Shown here piece by piece: positions 54,241 through 64,000 of a stretch of 64,000 bases of DNA. The DNA is taken from assembly GCA_032622095.1 (NCBI GenBank), contig CP136069.1, positions 19,047,326 through 19,111,325 of the forward strand. Direction: 5' to 3'. The notes under the pieces are model-generated. The model saw only the letters and a list, made by a program, of their open reading frames with translations. It was not told the origin of the DNA and did no database searches. The DNA is from Siphonodentalium dalli (Eukaryota > Mollusca > Scaphopoda > Gadilida > Siphonodentaliidae). A program made the translations under genes and the position numbers. The stretch's first letter is position 1, and every line of letters starts with the position of its first letter.

Positions 54241-54773
54241 CATAAAATAAGTTTGAAGTACTGATGTGATACTCCCATGAATCGGCTAACAGCTTCATAT
54301 TCTCCTACTTGTTAACAGTGATCATAATTTTGCAAAACCTTTCTATTAGTATTATCAATTATTTGCAAACGCACATTTAATTGCATATAAGAATAACATC
54401 AGGAGGTATTGGTTTTACTTATTTGATGCTTAATGCTTATTGTTTTAAAAGTGGTGTCAATCATGCTTATATACACTGCTTGTGTATTGACGTCATCCAT
54501 GTACATGTACATTTATTAATCCGCCTGCCTCTTCATAACCAAACTTTATTGGTGAGATGAAATCATGATTATATTTTAATCCTGGAATAAAAATAGGAAG
54601 AAATTATAACTCCTTATACTTGCCATAATAAATTGATGAACATTAGACATCATGGTTTGAATTAAGTTCAGAACTGGCTCACACTTTGTCGACTGTTCCG
54701 TAATCGTTGTTGCTAATGATGATTTTGTGAAACCTCTCTAATTTCAGAGACACCATAAAATGTACATGTTTAT
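54241..54773. other. No gene seen
   Basis: AT-rich intronic DNA; 'tccgtaatcgtt' and 'agctattt' words only. Confidence 0.5.
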
Positions 54774-54985
54774 AGTAATGCCTGAAGTATATGACCATTT
54801 AACCACATCAGAATTATGGGTAACTTTTCAGGATTTAGTCGGAAATATGGCTTGTTGCCATTCATCGGAAAGCTCTCAGTGAGAGCTTTCCGATGAATGG
54901 CAACAAGCCATATTTCCGACTAAATCCTGATTTTTTTTCCATAATTCTGCTATGGTTAAGGAGTCGATTATTTAGGGCATTACTT
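54774..54985. mobile_element. Mariner-type foldback MITE, copy 9
   Basis: Full hairpin; part of one arm has mutated to poly-T (54,928-54,938). Confidence 0.8.
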
Positions 54986-55210
54986 TATGTTGATATCTAT
55001 AAGACTAAAATGAAGTGCATTTAGAAGTTTTCTCTTTTGTCTCTAGTTTCTCCCCACCCATAAAGCCACTTTCACAGACCTGCGGTTCACATAAGCAGTA
55101 AAAATGCAGCGTGGCTATCCATTTCACACGAATGCAGCCAATGTTGTATTTAATTGATGCAGCTACGTATATAACGTATATATTTAACGTATATAATCAC
55201 CAAAAGGAGT

Positions 55211-55610
55211 TTAACCCTTTACCCAACAGAACGGCCCTGTGCCAATGCATTCTCTTATATATGCGAGTCGACCATAGGTCGCCTCGCATATATAAGAGAA
55301 TGCATTGGCTTAACACATTAAAAATTATAAAATTGTTAAAGAATGTAAGAAAAAATGGTAAAAAGTGTTAAAAAAAGATTTTTTTTAGGCCAATGCATTC
55401 TCTTATATATGCGAGGCGACCTATGGTCGACTCGCATATATAAGAGAATGCATTGGCACAGGGCATAACTGTAACTATCACAATGTGGTCAAGGAGCCGG
55501 TTCCAATGATATCCATATGTGTATGGTTCTATTGAGACAGACCGAAGATATTTTAGGCTGTTGAATCTTTATTTGGCCGGTTTTGGCCGGTTTGTTGGGT
55601 AAAGGGTTAA
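55211..55610. mobile_element. piggyBac-type MITE, full copy
   Basis: TTAA at 55,211 and 55,607; both hairpins intact; 400 bp including both TTAAs, same length as the copy at 36,162. Confidence 0.88.
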
Positions 55611-56858
55611 TACACTGGAACACTGGCTAGAAGATAGTCAGGTAATTATTGGATTTGATCTATCTCCAGGCAAGTGAGAATATGAATCTTCATACACTAC
55701 ATAAATTTTGCTCTCAGATTTTTCTACTGTGCTGACTTCCGTGTGACTAGCTGTTATTTGTGGGCTTTCATTTGTGATAAGCAGAAGTTATAGAAGGACT
55801 CTAATTATACTAATATAATTAGTATAATTATACCCCCCTTTTAAGAAAAAAAGGGGTATACTGTTTTGCACCTGTCTGCTTCCATCCATCCGATGTCTGT
55901 TCAGGTCATAACTTGAACAGTAGTCCTCAGATCTCAAAGAAATTTTGTATGTTTGTATGGATGTTCACTGCTATGGGGACATTCAATAGAGGATTCAATC
56001 ATTTAGTTCAGGTTTTCCATTCTAGAGCTATCTTGGTTTATCTGGAAATGTTGGCTTTTTGGTCCGTCCGATGTCTGTTCAGGCCATAACTTGAACAGTA
56101 ATGCTCTGATCTCAATAAAATTTGGAATGGATGTTCACCACTATGAGGACATTTAATGGTGTTCAACCATTTTGTTTTGGTTATTCGTTCTATAGTTATT
56201 CATCTTTGGGTCCATCTGTGTGAGTGCATCAGTCATAGGTTATAGATATGCCGACACTAGGTGGTATGCCACAAGCGGTATGCACCATACGACAGTTCAT
56301 CTCTTGTGTCTTCTACTTCACCCAGCCATCTTCATGTAGTTATGATGCTGACTGGACCTTGCGTTGTGTGTTTGACCCAGTCAAAATGTTTTGTTATTGG
56401 ATGCGCTTAACTGCATCAGCCGCAACCCTGTGTAAGCACCAGTGATATAAGCATGGTTGAAATGTTGCATTGGCTGCATGTGTCAGCTGCAGGTCTATAA
56501 AAGTAGCTTAATGCTTTCAATCCTTGGCCTAAACCCTACATGAAGGGTAATATTTCTCGAAAATAACATATAGCCCCATTTACATGTAGGGCTTCATGGT
56601 ATTTCTGTATTTAGTCATATCGCGATAATGTTTTTGACACTGTATAGACGGTTTCACTTTATGTAAATAATCGGTATATCGTAGCCGCCGGTATGGATAA
56701 CGATTTTGACGATATCACTATCAGTGTCCAGTATTTAATTACCCCCCCAACGCTGAAAGAAAGGCCATGGCTAACAGATTCGGTTTAGCGTTGCATGAAA
56801 AATAATGAACTCTCACAGCTCCCTAAGCATTTGTCAACAAACTGCAGACCACCAACTA
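55611..56858. other. No gene; old tandem repeat
   Basis: 55,800-55,830 is a (taattata)-like palindrome. 55,885-56,070 and 56,072-56,220 are two diverged units ('gtctgttcagg.cataacttg', 'gatgttcac..ctat..ggac'). No gene recognised; frames at 56,248-56,445 have no domain. Confidence 0.5.
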
Positions 56859-57071
56859 CAGTAATGCTCTAAGTAATCTACTCCTTAAACACAGCAGAAT
56901 TATGGGTAACTTTTCAGGATTTAGTCGGAAATATGGCTTGTTGCCATTCATCGGAAAGCTCTCAGGGAAAGCTTTCTGATGAATGGCAACAAGCCATATT
57001 TCCAACTAAACCCTGAAAAGTTACCCATAATTCTGCTCTGTTTAAGGAATTGATTACTTAGGGCATTACTG
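56859..57071. mobile_element. Mariner-type foldback MITE, copy 10
   Basis: Full hairpin; left TA kept, right flank TG (mutated). Confidence 0.8.
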
Positions 57072-57427
57072 TGGGCATGCGTCACACAATGGACAGCAAT
57101 TTGCGTTTATATTAGCTGATATCAGCTCAATATTTCTGGAAGGTATCCTGGACAAATACTATGGGAATGTGTGGTGTTTGTATAATCTGGACAATGACAT
57201 GCTGTTGTTATTATTTACATAAACGACTGTTAATAACATTTAATTTTATAAGCGACCCGCAATTGGTAGGGAATTCAAGATGACTCCGGACAATTTATAT
57301 TCACTATTTATTTTTTGTACCTGTCAAAGCAACATTTGTTCATGATTATTATCAGCAAATAAATGCAACATATTGCCAAGTATATCAAATTATTAAATTT
57401 ATAAATTCTATAGCATGCTCAAACAGT
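57072..57427. other. No gene seen
   Basis: AT-rich intronic DNA. Confidence 0.5.
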
Positions 57428-57685
57428 CAAGCCTTGAAATAGGGTGTCTGTCATATGCAGAATGAGGTCCCCAGAGGGTGAATTTAGTTATGCTACCCCG
57501 CATAGTGTGCTAGCATCACCAAATTCACCCTCTGGGAACCTCATTCTGCTGAGATGTAAGCAGAATGAGGTACCCAGAGGGTGAATTTGGTGATGCTAGC
57601 CCGCTATGCGGGGTAGCATCACTAAATTCACCCTCTGGGGACCTCATTCTGCAAATGACAGACACACTATTTCAAGGTTTGTTTG
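57428..57685. mobile_element. Double-hairpin MITE lacking the middle part
   Basis: Two nearly perfect hairpins lie back to back (57,455-57,550; 57,558-57,652) with only about 10 nt between. Inverted termini 'aagccttgaaatagggtgtc' and 'gacacactatttcaaggttt' give the clearest view of the family's ends. Confidence 0.8.
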
Positions 57686-57886
57686 TGACGATATTTAGTC
57701 ATACGGCTATTTTCAGTATCTGGATATCGTGAAGCCCTATTTACATGTACTTTTAATCCTCAATAGATTCTCTCGTTATAAAAGTATACATTGTAGTGTT
57801 TTATTTTGCCCCCTGACCCCCATGGGAGGTTCGGGGCATATAGCCAAGGGCTCTGTCCGTTCTTCGTGGCATCCGTCTGTCCGAAC

Positions 57887-59164
57887 TAGTGCTGAAGCGG
57901 TTTCCCTATTTTTGTAGCCGGTTAACCTCGCCGTGTAACCGGATCATAACCGGTTATCCGCTATTTTCAACCTATGACTTTATACTGATTATTTATACTA
58001 TAATTTGTACCAATATATCAGCATAATTTGATTTATTAACTATATGGCAAACTCGCGTAATGTTTACACAGACAGAGCTTGTATTAAACGAATGTAAATC
58101 ACCAAACACGAACGTCACAAAGCCACGTGTTGACAACTTGGCAGATGACACAGTGAACTAAAACTCGCAGTGTTTATAAATAGACGTGTCATGCTTGACC
58201 TGTTTGTACTGCAGTTGCGACTGCTACCTGACTTGTTATCATTCTCCTTTTGGGAAGAATATTGTGTGACCTATATACATGTTCGTACATGCAAATATCG
58301 ACAGTTTTTTATTGCCATTATAGCGATTGCGGGACTGGACGATTATTAAGTCATGTGACTCAGGTATTCTTACCGCTGGGTGTTCTTTGGCGATTTGAGA
58401 TGGATAGGATGACTGACGACTGATAAACACAATTATGAAGTTTGTGAACTTTATGTAGTTAACAAATGAAAATTAAAAAAACAGCTGTTAGAAGACAATC
58501 AAATGCTGAGAATTAGTCATTAGGATGCAAATAAGTCCGACTGCAGGGGAACACCATTTTGATTTGAGTTCATTTGAACTTCATCGACTGAGATTACTCA
58601 AACTCAGTAATGTTAGAAGTATAGACCGAGCGTATGTAAATATGGTTGGTTCTCAGAGTTTGCATTCTGCCAATTTCTCTTTGAAATGTGCCCAGACATC
58701 TGATTTCCTCATTTCTTGGGTATCCATGATACTATCTACAAGTAGTCAGTCGGAGAGTAGATGTCAAATGACCACGCCGTATACTGCAGTGAAAACGATT
58801 GTATTGATCTTTGCCGATGACCCAGTGGCGTCAGTGCACATGTTTTACCGGACATCGGAACATCAAAGATGACGCCTTGCATCTTGATGTTTAGCCGCCA
58901 ATGCCAGACTATGTAATCTGTCATTCATGGAAGACTTGATCTGGCACCAGATTTTGACTTTTAATACGCGTAATTTCGAATGTATACCCATCTGAGTGAT
59001 AACGTTTGTAGCAAAATTGATAAAGTACCCGTGTTTAAAAGCTACTGTTATCAGTGGCATTGCATGTGTGTATTACATAGCGGTTAACCGGTCGATCGTA
59101 GTTCAACCGGTTGCCGACGATAGCCGGTTGTCAACCGGATATCCGGATATCCGTTACAGCACTA
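57887..59164. mobile_element. Non-autonomous hAT element with 8-bp TSD
   Basis: Ends TAGTGCTG and CAGCACTA (perfect inverted). The 8-bp GTCCGAAC is repeated exactly at 57,879-57,886 and 59,165-59,172. TAG...CTA ends with an 8-bp duplication are the hAT signature. Subterminal repeats of accggtt/aaccggt cluster within 90 bp of both ends, as transposase-binding sites do in hAT elements. 1,278 bp; the longest inner frame (58,525-58,872) shows no transposase motif. Its target was another dispersed repeat ('tccgtctgtccgaac|atatcaccttgtaactc'). Confidence 0.9.
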
Positions 59165-59284
59165 GTCCGAACATATCACCTTGTAACTCTGGTGTTTATT
59201 ATCCGATTTTGTTGTCCTTTGGCGTGTTGATAGCACAGATTGGGGGAAATGAGACCATTAATTTTTAACAGAGTTACCACCCTT

Positions 59285-59380
59285 GTTTGTCAGAGGGTGA
59301 ATTTGGTGATGCTAACCCGACTTGCAGGATAGCGTTGCTAAATTCACCATCTGGGGACCTCATTCTGCAAATGTCAGATA
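59285..59380. mobile_element. Double-hairpin MITE fragment
   Basis: One hairpin (gagggtgaatttggtgatgc / cctcattctgcaaatgtcag) cut by the mariner-type insertion at 59,381. Confidence 0.65.
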
Positions 59381-59593
59381 CAGTAATGCCCTAAGTAATC
59401 GACTCCTTAAACACAGCAGAATTATGGGTAACTTTTCAGGATTTAGTCGGAAATATGGCTTGTTGCCATTCATCGGAAAGCTCTCCCCGAGAGCTTTTCG
59501 ATGAATGGCAACAAGCCATATTTCCGACTAAATCCTGAAAAGTTACCCATAATTCTGCTGTGTTTAAGGAGTCGATTACTTAGGGCATTACTG
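59381..59593. mobile_element. Mariner-type foldback MITE, copy 11 (reference quality)
   Basis: 213 bp, TA on both sides (gaTAcag ... ctgTAtc), arms of about 100 bp with very few mismatches. Confidence 0.9.
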
Positions 59594-60464
59594 TATCTAT
59601 AACTTTCCTATGTATTAACTGATGGCAAAATATAATTACTTACATGTTCATATGTGATATTGATTATTCTATTTATTTTTCTGGTGTCTCTGATAAAAAA
59701 TATTATTTGAATTTTGTTAGCTGGTAAGTATTTAACAGAGAAAGAGACCTTATTTCAGATAAATGATTTCTTCTTCATTAGTTAATGTAATATTATGTTT
59801 TTTTTATCCTTTTCAAAGTGAGTGTTTTTTTCCAAACTTTTGATCTAAACTATTTGGGATTATTTCTTTAATATATTGAACGCAATTGAAGAAAAAATAA
59901 ATCTGTTTCAGTCAGCTGGTCCAGTATTTTAAATTAAAGGTGGATTATCTCTTTGTAAACATGTATTATATAGTTACCGAGGTATAAACTATTTATTTGA
60001 ATCGAAGACTACTGCCCGGAAATGCTTCTATCGATTAATATTCATTTTATTTTGAATATTTTCTGGTCTAAAAAGGTGTAGTTGTTTAGTTAACGAGCAA
60101 TAGTGGTTACTTTTAACAGAGACCAGAAATTTTATTGTGTAATTTTGTCACAAAAAAAGGTTAATTATACTCATTATCGCTTATAACTATGGAATAAAAC
60201 AATTATATACAACCAATCAATCTGGGACATTTGACGTTCAGTACGTAGCCATAGGAACAACCTAATGCTCTCTATCGCTATATGGTATCACCTGAATGGT
60301 CTGTTCTAAAAATAGACAAATAAACGGGCCCAATAAAATATTCGAAATAAAATCAGTATTAATTGATAGAAGCCTTTCCGAACAGGGGTCTTCTGTTCAT
60401 ATTTATTATTTTATACCACGCAACTATTTCAAATTAGTTATTTAAAGAGATAATCCATCTTTAA
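59594..60464. other. No gene seen
   Basis: AT-rich; three 'taacagag(a)' and 'agtt' words recur but no defined repeat. 'ggattatctctttgta' at 59,941 and 'gagataatccatcttt' at 60,448 are inverted and may be the ends of an undescribed ~520-bp MITE (59,935-60,465). Confidence 0.45.
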
Positions 60465-60918
60465 AGATGCATAACCGAATTAATGCTTCCAATTTACTAT
60501 TTCTATGGCTTTGCGAGTAACAATAATATTTTATTCGAGTCGATGAACCCACCCATCAAAGCTCCGAGTGATCAGATATCAATTTTTGAAGTTTGTTATT
60601 TCCCGAGATATGTAACTTTTGGCAGCCTGGCAAATATTCAAGAATCCGAGGGTCTCAGACCAAATTGTGGATGAAGATGGATAACTCTAAAATAAGGTGG
60701 CTTTGCTTGTTAGATATTTGACAATCTGGTCAAATATCGTTGAACAAAATATTGATAAATAACCTGTTTTGGGAAATTTTATACCATATTTTACAGTGGT
60801 TAGCATTATTATTTTTTAATTAATCAATTCTGATAACTAAAACGTCTCTTGAAGAAATGTTTTTATTCGAATCTGATGATACGAGGTCCACCTAATTGGA
60901 TAATGTACCTTTAAATGC
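60465..60918. mobile_element. 440-bp MITE (TTAAAGGTACTCAATCC family), copy 5
   Basis: Starts 'aaagatgcataaccgaatta', holds 'tggatgaagatggataactc' and 'aacaaaatattgataaataa', and ends 'ggataatgtacctttaaatg'. Confidence 0.7.
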
Positions 60919-61675
60919 GGATAGCTGAGAAGAGCCCACTGAAAATTAATTAACTACAGATTGGTGTTTATTGGAATGATGAATAATAATCGAGAATTTA
61001 TGTGAAGTTTGGTCTCATGGAGTGGAATATACCATTTCATATACTAATGATACATGTTCATTACATAATGATTGCATTCTCATGAGATTAAAATGGCATT
61101 CACTTATTCTATGTTTATGCCATTGTTATACTGTTTCTTGATATTCTGAACTACCATGTCGAGAACAAACAAGTTATTCCTCTATATTATATAAACCGAT
61201 TTATTTTAATTTAAACACGGCATATTTTATTCTTATGTTTAACATCTAAAAATATCTGAAATATTTTCATTGTAAAAAAAAAAAAGAAGCCAGATTTAAA
61301 AAGTCTATGGTGACAACAATTTTTAACAGATATAAAACTTGGAGAAAGAATTTAAAGAGCAGATTATCTTTTTAGAAATAAAATCGTCAATCAAATTTTA
61401 GTAAATGTTTTCATTTTTTTGAGTAAGACACTTTTCATTAGAGAAATTCTGCTTCTTGTGGATTGTGTGCGTGTGCAGGTTATTTTAACTCTAACGTCAC
61501 TTATCACTTCTATACGCTCATTGTTAATAAGCGAGTTTTGGTCTACAGGGGCGGAGTGGAGGAGCTGGTTGGTTGGTTGCAGTTGGAAACTAACCACTAC
61601 CACCAAGCCATGACCCTGGTTATAAGTAAATGTCAAAATACAAATACTTGTGTAAAGTCATGTTCAGTAACATCC
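60919..61675. other. No gene seen
   Basis: AT-rich; 'aaagagcagattatcttttta' near 61,358 is like the ends noted at 59,941. A frame after the AG at 61,478 has an early stop, so no exon is called. Confidence 0.5.
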
Positions 61676-61876
61676 TCTTATAATCAACTCCATAACCACA
61701 GCAGAATTATGGGTAATTTTTCACAATTTAGTCGGAAATATGGCTTGCTGCCATTCATCGAAAAGCTCTGTGAGAGCTTTCCGATGAATGGCAACAAGCC
61801 ATATTTACAGCTAAATCATGAAAAGTTACTCATAATTCTGCTGTGGTTAAGGAGTCGATTAAATAGGGCATTACTG
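61676..61876. mobile_element. Mariner-type foldback MITE, copy 12
   Basis: Left terminus degenerate; the hairpin and right end (gggcattactgTA) are intact. Confidence 0.78.
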
Positions 61877-62420
61877 TAGTATGCAGACACAGTAACTGAC
61901 CCTATTAATGCACATTGTGATCCAGTAGTATGATTTAAAATATGGCACAGAATTATTCTATGTCACCACACAATTATATGTGGCTCGGTCTAAATGGCCC
62001 CTTACAATATAAGTCACTCGAGGCTACTTCAGTCTGTGTATTTTGGGCTGTATAATTAGATAATTGCACTGCAGATCTTTTTGTTTACATATGTATTGAT
62101 CTGGGAATAATGAAAATGACCCATTTTAAATTTAATGCAGTATTTATATTGATATCAATGGCTTAATTCAGGACATATTAAATTTTATTACACTCTTGTT
62201 CCTAGAAGTACAGTGTTATTGCTGTTGCATATTCACAAATCCGTATGGAACGTACGTTCCATACACATCTCGTTGACATAAAATGACGTACATGACGTTC
62301 GCCTCAACCATGAAACTGGAACTATTTAAATAAAAGAATCATCACACATGACAAACACGCCCTGTATGAGCCTAAATAAACATTCTAATCATGTATTTTT
62401 AATGCACGGATTCTAGGACG
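61877..62420. other. No gene seen
   Basis: AT-rich; a perfect small palindrome 'ggaacgtacgttcc' lies at 62,247-62,260. Confidence 0.5.
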
Positions 62421-62424
62421 CGAA

Positions 62425-62575
62425 GCGTGTAATAAACACAGAACGACACGATGTGTAAATGGGTTTGTCGATACGGCACTCGTGCAAGCGCCTCTCGTTC
62501 TATCCTTCCGCGACATCACTCGTGCCGTATCGACAAACCCATTTACACATCGTGTCGTTCTGTGTATAAATAACG
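62425..62575. repeat. Foldback: ~55-bp arms, acgacacgatgtgtaaatgg
   Basis: Arms 'cacagaacgacacgatgtgt' + 'ttgtcgatacggcactcgtg' and their reverse complement, around a ~30-nt loop. Single copy in the window. Confidence 0.75.
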
Positions 62576-62767
62576 TCTTTTTTGCATAAATTTTTATCTC
62601 ATAATTTAAGTGTGTCCAAACAATTAAAGAATGATAAATTGCCAAGGAATATCAATGTGGTCATGTTTGTAACATGCATAGTATAGAAACCAGTAACTTT
62701 AAGGCATTCCAGGTTGATTTTAATGAATAAAAATAGTATTTGCAGCATATTTGTCAACAGTCAACTA

Positions 62768-63038
62768 CAGTAATGCTCTAAATAATCGACTCCTTAACCA
62801 CAGCAGAATTATGGGTAACTTTTCAGGATTTAGTCGCAAATATGCCTTGTTGCCATCCATCGGAAAGCTCCCCTAACTTTTCAGGATTTAGTCGCAAATA
62901 TGGCTTGTTGCCATTCATCGGAAAGCTCTCACAGAGCTTTCCAATGAATGGCAACAAGCCATATTTGCGACTAAATCCTGAAAAGTTAACCATAATTCTG
63001 CTGTGTTTAAGGAGTCGATTATTTAGAGCGTAATACTG
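62768..63038. mobile_element. Mariner-type foldback MITE, copy 13 (arm partly triplicated)
   Basis: The left arm block 'aacttttcaggatttagtcg' to 'catcggaaagctc' occurs twice in tandem (62,816-62,872 and 62,875-62,928) before the right arm. Confidence 0.8.
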
Positions 63039-63274
63039 TACCATAGGAATAAATTTTCTGCTATATGGTTGCTGTTGAGATAACAGGAAAACATTTGCTT
63101 TCATTGATCAAGCTGGTGGAACAAAGCCATTTTGAAGTTTTATGTCATCTGAAAAAAGTGCTGTTACACACAGGTAACATTTTGGGGGAAATAATTTAAA
63201 GTGTTGATGTAATCTGCTCCTTCAGGATATGAGCATTTTAGTGATTGTAGCAATACACAATTTCCACCAATTTT

Positions 63275-63700
63275 GATGCATAATCCGATTAAGCGTCCCT
63301 CAATTACTATTTATTTGGATTCGGGGTAATAATATTTGAGTCGAGGAACCCATCTATCAAAACTCAAGAGTTATTAGATATAGATTTTTGAAAAATATTA
63401 TTTTTTACCCTCGAGACTTATTAGTGGCCCAATAAAAAGTAGACGAGCCGACAGTCTCGGTCCAAATTGCGGATGAAGATGGATAAAGTTCTCTAAAATC
63501 AGGAGGATTTGTGTTGATAATAAGGCCAAATTTCGTCGAACAACATGTTGATAAATAATACGTTTCGGGCAATTTTATGCTATAGTTGACAGTATTTTTG
63601 GGCAATTAATCGATTCTGATAACTGAAGCAGCATTTCTAAAAATATTTTTGTTGGAATCTGATTATATGGGGACTATTGAATCGGATTGAGTGCCTTTAA
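63275..63700. mobile_element. 440-bp MITE, copy 6
   Basis: Starts near 'gcataatccgattaagcgtc' and ends 'aatcggattgagtgccttta' + a, directly joined to the piggyBac-type element at its TTAA. Confidence 0.7.
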
Positions 63701-64000
63701 CCCTTTACCCAACAGAAGGCCCCTGTGCCAATGCATTCTCTTATATATGCGAGTCGACCATAGGTCGCCTCGCATATATAAGAGAATGCATTGGCTTAAC
63801 ACATTAAAAATTATAAAATTGTTAAAGAATGTAAGAAAAAATGGTAAAAAGTGTTAAAAAAAGGATTTTTTTTAGGCCAATGCATTCTCTTATATATGCG
63901 AGGCGACCTATGTTCGACTCGCATATATAAGAGAATGCATTGGCACAGGGCATAACTGTAACTATCACAATGTGGTCAAGGACCCGGTTCCAATGATATC
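63697..64000. mobile_element. piggyBac-type MITE, runs off the window
   Basis: Left TTAACCCTTTACCCAACA end and both hairpins present; the right end is beyond 64,000. Confidence 0.85.

Noticed and set aside
58525-58872. 115-codon frame inside the hAT element
   Set aside because: No transposase, zinc-finger or hAT dimerisation motif seen; no evidence that it is coding.
61478-61640. Possible extra exon after 'gtgcgtgtgcag'
   Set aside because: In the phase needed for a flotillin exon 3 it meets a stop after two codons, and no SPFH residues match.

Overview
This is eukaryotic DNA: AT-rich, gene-poor, packed with short non-autonomous DNA transposons, foldback repeats, truncated LINEs and microsatellites. 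The only host gene I can support is the 5' part of a flotillin-1-type gene on the + strand. Dispersed repeats with runs of TCCG/TCTG and 'ttatggcccttt' lines look like those common in molluscs and other lophotrochozoans. I would guess a marine mollusc, from memory of such repeats rather than a search.

The flotillin locus runs through most of the window. Four candidate first coding exons lie at 2,043, 5,763, 11,029 and 23,522. Each starts with ATG, encodes a ...CGPNE(C/V)MV(V/I)SG N-terminus and ends at a GT donor in phase 1. A single exon 2 lies at 33,460-33,535. Five alternative versions of exon 3 follow at 45,837, 49,429, 51,638, 53,165 and 53,554. Each is exactly 91 nt, open, in the same phase and flanked by AG/GT, and encodes the same SPFH-domain segment with a variable middle. 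Because 91 is not a multiple of three, only one copy can be used per mRNA, so this looks like a mutually exclusive exon cassette. Combined with alternative promoters it could give up to 4 x 5 N-termini. Exon 4 onward is not in the window.

Region by region: 1-12 kb holds three related promoter/first-exon units with MITEs between them. 12.1-19.3 kb is one giant inverted-repeat (foldback) insertion with a 42-bp tandem array at its centre. 19.3-23.5 kb is dispersed repeats, a minisatellite and a LINE relic, then first exon 1d. 23.8-27.7 kb is an antisense APE-type LINE split by one MITE and cut by another. 30.4-31.74 kb is a 5'-truncated LINE on the + strand. 32-33.4 kb has foldbacks, then exon 2. 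35-64 kb is the large intron 2, the exon-3 array and downstream intron, with three dominant foldback MITE families: a piggyBac-type one (TTAA target, TIR CCCTTTACCCAACA), a mariner-type one (TA target, TIR CAGTAATGCCC) and a double-hairpin one (arms with GAATGAGGTCCCCAGAGGG). A hAT element with a perfect 8-bp target duplication lies at 57.9-59.2 kb.

Several duplicated sites give filled/empty pairs, so some insertions can be dated relative to the exon duplications. Repeat boundaries are by eye and often uncertain by 5-30 bp.
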